From NCBI GenBank assembly GCA_034669525.1, contig JAXDNH010000067.1:1-20495 (forward strand): a stretch of 20,495 nucleotides of DNA, read 5' to 3'. Positions 15,801 to 20,495 of the stretch are shown in pieces (within the stretch, counting starts at the first letter, position 1; each line of letters starts with the position of its first letter). This DNA is from JAFASC01 sp034669525 (lineage in GTDB: Bacteria; Pseudomonadota; Alphaproteobacteria; Rhizobiales; Beijerinckiaceae). The notes under the pieces are model-generated. The model did no database searches, was not told where the DNA came from, and saw nothing but the letters and a program-made list of their open reading frames with translations. The translations under genes were made by a program, and so were the position numbers.

Positions 15801-16185
15801 GGCGCGCGTCCGGCGGGTTATAAGTCCGGGTGAGGATAAGGTCGTCCAAGAAGAAGCGAACGAGTTTGTGGGCGGCACGGTCAGCTTCGCGGAAGCATTT
15901 CTCGCCGGCGGCGTAGCGAATTATGTCGGGACATATTGGCCGGTCGGCGATGCCGCGGCGTCGAGTTTCGCCGAGACGTTCTATGGAGAACTCCTCGTTG
16001 GAAAACCGATCAGCGAGGCTTTGCTAAACGCGCGACTCGCTGTCAGCAGACTGCAAACTGGGGGTGCCGACTGGGCCGACTATGTCTTCTATGGCGATCC
16101 GCGCTTCGTTCTGAAGGCCGCACGCGGAAATCAAACAACAGCACAGGGAAGGAATTCTGCCTCGGGGGCGAACGCCGCAGCCTGA
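12841..16185 (+). CDS. Fusion of LCAT-like alpha/beta-hydrolase, M17-N/macro-like domain and CHAT (caspase-like) protease
   Basis: A 1114-residue protein of three parts. After a basic Lys/Arg/Ala-rich head, residues about 95-420 form an alpha/beta-hydrolase of LCAT/lipase type: LILPGIMGSKL (103-113), the nucleophile elbow CHSMGG with S207, TVGTPHNG, DGDGTVP with D365 and D367, and H389 in ASHGGM complete a likely triad. A Pro/Thr/Ala-rich linker (about 440-512) follows. Residues about 515-680 resemble the macro-like N-terminal domain of M17 leucine aminopeptidases (DAYVLGAFRG, GEITALPV, DAILLAGLGNIGEY), but the M17 catalytic domain is absent. The C-terminal CHAT domain (about 815-1105) has VVHYAGHAYFD with H944 and FNGCESAR with C985, the expected caspase-like dyad, and ends with WADYVFYGDPRF. 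No signal peptide or membrane helix is seen. It is a single-gene unit. A defence or cell-death role is inferred from the domain types. Confidence 0.9.
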   Translation: MARSATKGAKKRRPQRGQVPARPRSKRAAAGAQRAARMPAGGSESIATRTPFSMSDAEVERALRTGDQLGMLEDLFGAPALDELRRLSRDAEATGVRGGDRVLILPGIMGSKLGFPGPLIFNDTIWVDPAAIALGRLSELELQRRAGTISALGVILFAYLALKLRLRIRGHAAEFFPFDWRLSLDQLGRQLTKQLSDGKRTHLVCHSMGGLVARAMLANGAPANLGRLITVGTPHNGSYSPVQAFRGVYSIVRKLAALDLSHDQTDLAKIFGTFPGLLQMIPSPKLRPNPNLFDPGAWPRQGARPDDRMLKAALSVQEGLPDLGTVKLPPLDNRIVLIVGRGSETVVGARLQSGNDEFVYDLSPDGDGTVPVDLAVVPGLPTYVTAASHGGMPNDANLAQALDNIITTGTTKLLPTLEASAAAQRGSASTRSISDSELSALGPLPDSVRGGMSVRDQRELLTEVAAPPTQRDLTLPQPRDGVPSLTTGATAMPTPGAPPSATAASSRGLVVGRRQQQRLELTLAHGSITEADADAYVLGAFRGVAPAGAAAAVDAALIPPGGTGGPISELIARRMISGGVGEITALPVNRTRRVRADAILLAGLGNIGEYTDSVLEAVGESIMRTALLSRFEDFAVVPIGASAGTPSRVAVQHLVQGFMKVLRGAEGIARLRGFTICETDDDRYREIGDTLYQLLRTSLFDDVEITLTTRILEAPAVRVGAPSVLASGPDPVYLLVQQELDGSERAHVVGTVLTAGGKASIIKLSHELDVARLENLLAKIRQGSQGIGNMAKFGSELSQIALPPDLLTVLARETTGKTPAPLVVVHDAAMSRVPWEALHLKVGEVPVAPALLGGLSHRYNGGMLSVAKWMEERVQSPDLSVLLVVDPTENLEGARREGDRVRTLIEQKLPRATLKELRGPEARRSELLACFGTGNYDVVHYAGHAYFDVANRSRSGILCYGNEVLSGADLASLTRLPTLVVFNGCESARVRRVISPGEDKVVQEEANEFVGGTVSFAEAFLAGGVANYVGTYWPVGDAAASSFAETFYGELLVGKPISEALLNARLAVSRLQTGGADWADYVFYGDPRFVLKAARGNQTTAQGRNSASGANAAA

Positions 16186-16216
16186 GTTCAGTTGTTACTG
16201 CGGCTACATCTACATC

Positions 16217-16251
16217 TTTGCGGAGCGCTCACTATGCGTCTGCTCCGCAAA
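16217..16251. repeat. Perfect 10-base inverted repeat between the CHAT gene and tRNA-Leu
   Basis: TTTGCGGAGC (16217-16226) is the exact reverse complement of GCTCCGCAAA (16242-16251), with a 15-base spacer. There is no T-tract on either side in either direction, so it is not a standard intrinsic terminator. It begins 32 bases after the CHAT gene stop. Just before it is a short tandem CTACATCTACATC. It could be a 3'-end stabilising hairpin, a weak terminator or a protein binding site. Confidence 0.6.
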
Positions 16252-16345
16252 CGTGTCGGGGGCGCGGCGTCACGACGCTTGCGCGTGCTGGCACCAATCG
16301 CAAATTCGCGCCTAGCGCTACCGGATCGGCAACTCACAAGTTTCA

Positions 16346-16430
16346 TGGTGCCCAGGAGAGGACTCGAACCTCCACGACTTGCATCACTGGTACCTGAAAC
16401 CAGCGCGTCTACCAATTCCGCCACCTGGGC
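16346..16430 (-). tRNA. tRNA-Leu (anticodon CAG)
   Basis: Read on the minus strand, this 85-base gene starts GCCCAGG and ends CCTGGGC, a perfect seven-pair acceptor stem, followed by discriminator A and an encoded CCA. The anticodon arm is CTGGT, loop TTCAGGT, ACCAG, giving anticodon CAG, which reads CUG leucine codons. The T-arm is GGAGG, loop TTCGAGT, CCTCT. A long variable arm of about 13 bases marks it as a class II tRNA, and the D-arm contains the expected AATTGGTAGA. The 3' end faces the hydrolase-CHAT gene. Confidence 0.97.
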
Positions 16431-16439
16431 CCGGGCGTC

Positions 16440-16468
16440 TCTTACGAAGCGACGCGCCCCCTTGTCAA
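16440..16468 (-). promoter_or_regulatory. Candidate promoter of tRNA-Leu
   Basis: On the minus strand a perfect TTGACA lies at 16468-16463, about 33 bases before the mature tRNA 5' end. The -10 region, 16-18 bases further on, is a poor match (TAAG within CGTAAGAG). If used, the leader would be only a few bases long. The same intergenic stretch must serve hemC in the other direction, and no clear promoter for hemC was seen. Confidence 0.45.
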
Positions 16469-16517
16469 CGAAGCCGGAAGGCTCGCATATCCCGGTGAAA
16501 TCGGCGAAATTGCGGGC

Positions 16518-17441
16518 ATGAGCTTTCCACGATTGCGGGTCGGGACCCGCGGTTCTCCCCTGGCGCTGGCGCAGACGCACCAGGTGCGCGCCAAGCTCGC
16601 GCATGCGCACCGCGTCTCCGAGGAGGCGATCTCCGTCTGCGTGATCCGCACGACCGGCGATGCGATCCAGGACCGCCCGTTGAGCGAAGCCGGCGGCAAG
16701 GGCCTGTTCACGAAAGAACTCGATCTCGCGCTCTTAAATGACGAGATCGATCTTGCGGTTCATTCCGGAAAGGATATCCCGACGCTCATCCCCGAGGATC
16801 TTGCGATCCCCGGCTTTCTCGAACGCGAAGACGTGCGCGATTGCTTCATCTCCAAGATCGCAAAAAACCTCGCAGACCTGCCGCACGGCGCGCGCCTCGG
16901 CACCGCGTCGCTCAGGCGTGCGGCGCAGGTCAAGCATATTCGCCGGGATGTCGCGACGCCGCTTCTGCGCGGCAATGTGGAGACGCGGCTGCGCAAGCTC
17001 GAAGCGGGCGAGGTCGACGCAACACTGCTTGCGCTCGCCGGATTGAAGCGGCTCGGATTGCAAGACAAAGCGACATCGATTCTGTCGACGCGCGATTTTT
17101 TGCCGGCGCCCGGACAAGGCGCGATCGGCATCATGATCCGTCCCGACGATCCGTCGACGCAGGACTGCATCGCGCCCATCCTGCATGAGCCGACGAGTCT
17201 CGCGGTTACGGCCGAGCGCGCGTTTCTGGCGACGCTGGATGGATCATGCCGCACGTCGATCGCGTGCCTCGCCGAAATTGCCAATGGACAGCTGTCGCTG
17301 CGCGGCATGGTGCTGCGCCCGGACGGATCGGAAATTTTCGAGGTGCAGCGATCGGGTGTTGCTGCAGACGCAATCGCGATTGGCGAGAATGCCGGCCGCG
17401 AACTTCTGACGCGACTGCCGGCCGGCGTGCTCGCGGCGTGA
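16518..17441 (+). CDS. hemC: Porphobilinogen deaminase (hydroxymethylbilane synthase)
   Basis: HemC condenses four porphobilinogen molecules into hydroxymethylbilane, the third step of haem and corrin synthesis from 5-aminolevulinate. At 307 residues it has the family's normal length. Seen motifs are RVGTRGSPLALAQT (7-20), the GGKGLFTKELD segment (59-69), AVHSGKD with the catalytic aspartate D86, GTASLRRAAQ, LLRGNVETRLRKL, and the cofactor-binding cysteine C244 in LDGSC. The residues around C244 (CRTSIAC) differ slightly from the usual CRTPIA, with a second cysteine at 250. The ATG at 16518 lacks a strong SD. hemD follows after 85 bases on the same strand, so one haem transcription unit is likely. 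The tRNA-Leu gene is divergent. Confidence 0.97.
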   Translation: MSFPRLRVGTRGSPLALAQTHQVRAKLAHAHRVSEEAISVCVIRTTGDAIQDRPLSEAGGKGLFTKELDLALLNDEIDLAVHSGKDIPTLIPEDLAIPGFLEREDVRDCFISKIAKNLADLPHGARLGTASLRRAAQVKHIRRDVATPLLRGNVETRLRKLEAGEVDATLLALAGLKRLGLQDKATSILSTRDFLPAPGQGAIGIMIRPDDPSTQDCIAPILHEPTSLAVTAERAFLATLDGSCRTSIACLAEIANGQLSLRGMVLRPDGSEIFEVQRSGVAADAIAIGENAGRELLTRLPAGVLAA

Positions 17442-17526
17442 GCCACATCTCCGGACGCGTGGAGCAAAGCGGAATGCGATCCGGGATCCAGGTGCGGCGC
17501 GCGTCACTGTGGCAAGCGATTGAGCA

Positions 17527-18231
17527 ATGCGTGTCCTTCTGACGCGCGCCAAGGAGGATGCGGCGCGAAGCGCGGCGAGGCTTGCGGCGCTCGGACATGA
17601 AAGCATCGTCTCGCCGGTGATCGAGATTATCGGCGTGCCGGCAAAACTGCCGGCGCAACAATTCGACGCAATTGTTGCGACAAGCGCGCATGCTTTCGCG
17701 GCTGTGCATGTCCGGGAGCTTTCGAACACGCCATTGTATGTTGTCGGCGAACGCACGCGCGAGGCGGCGCAAGCGGTGGGTTGGATCGCGGCAATTCACG
17801 TTGGCGAGGATGCCAAAGGGCTTGTTGAAGTAATGCGCCGAGACTCGTCTCTACCCCGGCACGTGCTTTATCTAGCCGGTCGCGACCGCAAGCCGGATAT
17901 CGAAACTGCCGCGCAAGATGTAGGGCTCGATCTCAACGTGATCGAGACTTATGCCGCCCGCGGAACGTCATCGCTCGACGACGAAACCAAACGCGCGTTA
18001 CGAGCCGGCGCGCTCGATGCCGTCCTGCACTATTCCCGCCGCAGTGCCGAACTCTTCATTGCTTTGGCGCAGCGTGCCGAAGTTTGGCCGATCGCGGAAA
18101 AAGTCCCGCATTTTGCTTTGTCAACCGATGTCGCTGAACCCCTGACGGCGGCCGGCGCTCGGACGCAGGTTGCCGCACGCCCGGATGAGGATCATCTGCT
18201 CGCGCTTTTGACGCGGGCGCACCGGCAATAG
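17527..18231 (+). CDS. hemD: Uroporphyrinogen-III synthase
   Basis: HemD closes hydroxymethylbilane into uroporphyrinogen III while inverting ring D, directly after HemC. The 234-residue protein has the family length and its two-lobed alternation of strands and helices. Sequence is poorly conserved in this family, but the N-terminal MRVLLTRAKEDA, the YVVGERTREAAQ segment (about 72-83), HVLYLAGRDRKPDIE (about 111-125), VIETYAARG and AVLHYSRRSAELF (about 168-180) match the usual landmarks. Position just after hemC on the same strand confirms the call. In many relatives a mitofilin-like gene follows hemD; here recF follows 46 bases later. Confidence 0.93.
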   Translation: MRVLLTRAKEDAARSAARLAALGHESIVSPVIEIIGVPAKLPAQQFDAIVATSAHAFAAVHVRELSNTPLYVVGERTREAAQAVGWIAAIHVGEDAKGLVEVMRRDSSLPRHVLYLAGRDRKPDIETAAQDVGLDLNVIETYAARGTSSLDDETKRALRAGALDAVLHYSRRSAELFIALAQRAEVWPIAEKVPHFALSTDVAEPLTAAGARTQVAARPDEDHLLALLTRAHRQ

Positions 18232-18277
18232 ACGCCGGACTGTCCCTGTTCCCCCATCCGTGGCACACCGCGTGCTA

Positions 18278-19465
18278 ATGAATGCCGAGTCTCGCCCCGT
18301 CGCGGCCCGCCCGCAAAGCGCCCGCGCGCCGGCGGTGCGGCGGCTGATCCTCGCCGATTTCCGCTCCTACCCGGCGCTCGATGTCGCGCTCGACGCGCAC
18401 ATGGTCGTGCTCACCGGCGAGAACGGCGCCGGCAAGACCAACGTCCTCGAGGCACTTTCCCTGCTCGCGCCCGGCCGCGGCCTGCGCCGCGCCGAACTCG
18501 CCGATTGCGCCCGGATCGGCGGGCGTGGCGGCTTCGCGGTTTCGGTGGAGATCGAGGCTGAGGGCGATCGCGTCCAGCTCGGCGTCGGCCTCGACCCGCC
18601 CGCCGCCGACGACGACGACAAGCAGGCCCGGCGCTTCCGCATCAACCGCATGCCTGCGCCCTCCGGCCGCGCGCTTGCCGATCATCTGCGCTCCGTCTGG
18701 CTGACGCCGGCGATGGACCAGCTCTTTACCGGCCCGGCGGGCGATCGCAGAAAGTTCTTGGACAGATTAGTGCTGGCGGTCGATCCCGACCACGGCGCGC
18801 GCGCCAACGCGCTCGACCGGGCGTTGCGCAACCGCAACCGCCTCCTCGAAGGGGGCGTCGCGGACCGGCGCTGGATCGAGGCCACGGAGCACGAGGTCGC
18901 TGAACTTGCGGTTGCAGTCGCCGCGGCCCGCCACGATATCGTCGCCCGGCTCGCCGCCCTGATCGCCGCGGACAAGGCCGACGACAAGCTGTTTCCGTGG
19001 GCCGAGATCGCGCTCGATGGCGAGATCGAGGCGCTCGTCGCGCAGATGCCGGCGCTCGCCGCCGAGGACCGCTACCGCGCGATGCTCGCCGACAATCGCG
19101 GCCGCGACGCCGCCGCCGGCCGCACCCTCATCGGCCCGCATACGAGCGACCTCGTTGTCCGCCATGGCCCGAAGCAGCTCGAGGCGCGCCAATGCTCGAC
19201 CGGCGAGCAGAAGGCCCTGCTCACCGGCCTCGTTCTCGCTCATGCGCATCTTGTCGCGGCCGCAAGTGGCATCGCCCCGATCGTGCTCCTTGACGAGATC
19301 GCCGCGCATTTCGATCCGAAGCGCCGCGCCGGGCTCTTCGACGAGCTCGCGGCCATCGGCGGCCAGGTCTGGATGACCGGCGCCGATGATGCCGCCTTTA
19401 CCGAGCTCGCCCACCGGGCGCAAATCCTGCGCGTCACGCCGGGGCGCATTTCGAGCGCAAATTAG
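18278..19465 (+). CDS. recF: DNA replication and repair protein RecF
   Basis: RecF is an SMC-like ATPase that works with RecO and RecR to load RecA at single-strand gaps. The 395-residue protein shows Walker A GENGAGKT (47-54), the ABC signature STGEQKALL (S307), and Walker B IVLLDEIAAHFD (D339, E340). The DFRSY segment (27-31) before Walker A is a RecF hallmark. The ATG at 18278 is preferred; an in-frame GTG at 18260 would add six residues. RecF normally sits between dnaN and gyrB; here gyrB follows at 191 bases, but the upstream neighbours are hemC and hemD, and dnaN is not in the window. The coding sequence is especially GC-rich and rich in GCC/GGC codons. Confidence 0.96.
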   Translation: MNAESRPVAARPQSARAPAVRRLILADFRSYPALDVALDAHMVVLTGENGAGKTNVLEALSLLAPGRGLRRAELADCARIGGRGGFAVSVEIEAEGDRVQLGVGLDPPAADDDDKQARRFRINRMPAPSGRALADHLRSVWLTPAMDQLFTGPAGDRRKFLDRLVLAVDPDHGARANALDRALRNRNRLLEGGVADRRWIEATEHEVAELAVAVAAARHDIVARLAALIAADKADDKLFPWAEIALDGEIEALVAQMPALAAEDRYRAMLADNRGRDAAAGRTLIGPHTSDLVVRHGPKQLEARQCSTGEQKALLTGLVLAHAHLVAAASGIAPIVLLDEIAAHFDPKRRAGLFDELAAIGGQVWMTGADDAAFTELAHRAQILRVTPGRISSAN

Positions 19466-19656
19466 CGCAAATCCAGCTCTCAAAAACCGGCCTCGGCAGC
19501 CCTATATTAGCCTCATGATTTCCGGCGCTTTTCGCCCCGGGAAATCCGTCTAAAAACAGTGCTTCTCGGGGTGCAATCCGCAATCCTTTTCGGCTAGAAT
19601 ATCGCCTCGAATCGAGGCTGCGGCCGACCCTCCTTTTCAGACTGTTCAAAAGCAAC
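19466..19656 (+). promoter_or_regulatory. recF-gyrB intergenic region with hairpins; probable gyrB leader
   Basis: This 191-base region is AT-richer than its flanks. It contains a perfect six-pair inverted repeat GCCTCG-AAT-CGAGGC at 19604-19618, shortly before the gyrB start, and a longer imperfect one joining CCCCGGGAA (near 19535) to TTCTCGGGG (near 19563). TATATT near 19502 and TAGAAT near 19595 could be -10 boxes, but neither has a good -35 partner. A gyrB promoter here is likely; its exact place is not resolved. Confidence 0.4.
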
Positions 19657-20495
19657 ATGGCCGAACCCGCGCGCATCCTTCCCGTCGATACTTCATCCGA
19701 AAGCTACGGCGCCGAGCAGATCAAGGTGCTGCGCGGCCTCGACGCCGTGCGCAAGCGCCCGGGCATGTATATTGGCGACACCGATGACGGCTCGGGCCTG
19801 CATCACATGGTCTACGAGGTCGTCGACAACGCGATCGACGAGACGCTCGCGGGACACGCGACACTCATTCAAGTCACGCTAAATCCTGACGGCTCCGTCT
19901 CCGTCTCCGACAACGGCCGCGGCATCCCGACCGACATCCATGCGGAGGAAGGCGTGTCGGCCGCCGAAGTCATCATGACGCAGCTCCATGCCGGCGGGAA
20001 ATTCGACCAGAATTCCTACAAAGTCTCCGGCGGCCTGCACGGCGTCGGCGTCTCCGTCGTCAACGCGCTCTCCTCCTGGCTTAAGCTGCGCATCTGGCGC
20101 GACGCCAAGGAGCACCTCATCGAATTCGCACATGGCGACGCGGTGTCGCCGCTCCTCGTCACCGGCGAGGCGCCGATCGAGGACGGGCGGCCGAAGCGCG
20201 GCACCGAAGTCACCTTCATGCCGAGCCCGCAGACTTTCACGATGGTCGAGTTCGATGCCAAGACCATCGAACATCGCCTGCGCGAGCTCGCCTTCCTCAA
20301 TTCCGGCGTGCGCATAATCCTGACCGACGCACGCCATGCCGAAATAAAACGCGACGAGCTGCATTACGAAGGCGGCGTCGAAGCCTTCGTGCGTTATCTC
20401 GACCGCACCAAGCAGCCGCTGATCGGAACGCCGATCGTCGTGCGCGGCGATCGCGACGGCATCAATGTCGAAGTCGCTTTGTGGTGGAACGATTC
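19657..20495 (+). CDS. gyrB: DNA gyrase subunit B, N-terminal part (cut by window end)
   Basis: GyrB supplies the ATPase that drives negative supercoiling by gyrase. About 279 codons are present before the window ends, with no stop. The GHKL ATPase domain is intact: VLRGLDAVRKRPGMYIG (24-40), the catalytic glutamate E54 and metal-binding N58 in YEVVDNAIDE, DNGRGIP (85-91), and GGLHGVGVSVVNALS, the ATP lid. The transducer domain begins near residue 220. The ATG at 19657 gives a typical alphaproteobacterial start (MAEPARILPVD). Location directly after recF is the normal one. Because the gene runs off the edge this is a partial copy by window choice, not a truncated gene. Confidence 0.97.
   Translation, partial: MAEPARILPVDTSSESYGAEQIKVLRGLDAVRKRPGMYIGDTDDGSGLHHMVYEVVDNAIDETLAGHATLIQVTLNPDGSVSVSDNGRGIPTDIHAEEGVSAAEVIMTQLHAGGKFDQNSYKVSGGLHGVGVSVVNALSSWLKLRIWRDAKEHLIEFAHGDAVSPLLVTGEAPIEDGRPKRGTEVTFMPSPQTFTMVEFDAKTIEHRLRELAFLNSGVRIILTDARHAEIKRDELHYEGGVEAFVRYLDRTKQPLIGTPIVVRGDRDGINVEVALWWND

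Noticed and set aside
19466..19656. Replication origin in the recF-gyrB gap
   Set aside because: No cluster of DnaA boxes and no strongly AT-rich unwinding region is present; the stretch is better explained as a gyrB leader.
1..20495. CRISPR arrays, insertion sequences, prophage genes, rRNA genes
   Set aside because: No regularly spaced repeats, transposase motifs, terminal inverted repeats, phage structural genes or rRNA sequence were seen.

Overview
The window looks like a chromosome segment of an alphaproteobacterium, most likely of the order Hyphomicrobiales (Rhizobiales). The signs are high GC content with strong third-position bias, an alphaproteobacterial-type AddB/AddA pair, an Hsp20 gene followed by a DUF1150 gene, and the N-terminal style of the small heat-shock protein. 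No species can be named from sequence alone.

Layout. (1) Positions 146-6726 hold addB and addA, a translationally coupled pair for double-strand-break end processing. (2) Positions 6722-7628 hold a compact heat-shock unit: a sigma-32-like promoter that starts on the addA stop codon, a short leader that folds like a ROSE-type RNA thermometer over the Shine-Dalgarno (SD) site, an Hsp20 gene, a DUF1150 gene and a strong Rho-independent terminator. (3) Positions 7634-11021 hold a small catabolic group. A Rieske aromatic-ring oxygenase and an MFS transporter form a minus-strand operon, and a crotonase-fold enoyl-CoA hydratase/isomerase runs divergently. (4) Positions 11031-12598 hold a small protein of unknown role on the minus strand and a secreted NodB-type polysaccharide deacetylase on the plus strand. 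(5) Positions 12785-16251 hold a single accessory gene with its own promoter. It encodes a 1114-residue protein that joins an LCAT-like alpha/beta-hydrolase (lipase-type), a domain resembling the macro-like N-terminal domain of M17 peptidases, and a C-terminal CHAT (caspase-like) protease. (6) Positions 16346-16430 hold tRNA-Leu(CAG) on the minus strand. (7) From 16518 to the right edge come the housekeeping genes hemC, hemD, recF and a truncated gyrB.

The most interesting locus is the hydrolase-CHAT gene. It puts a predicted membrane- or ester-attacking enzyme and a predicted caspase-like protease in one chain, separated by a long Pro/Thr/Ala-rich linker. It stands alone between core genes, beside a tRNA gene. 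A testable idea is a one-gene immune or cell-death device in which the protease controls the hydrolase; this is inference. The second most interesting locus is the promoter and RNA-thermometer leader of the hsp20 gene. The rest is ordinary chromosomal content with a few details worth checking.
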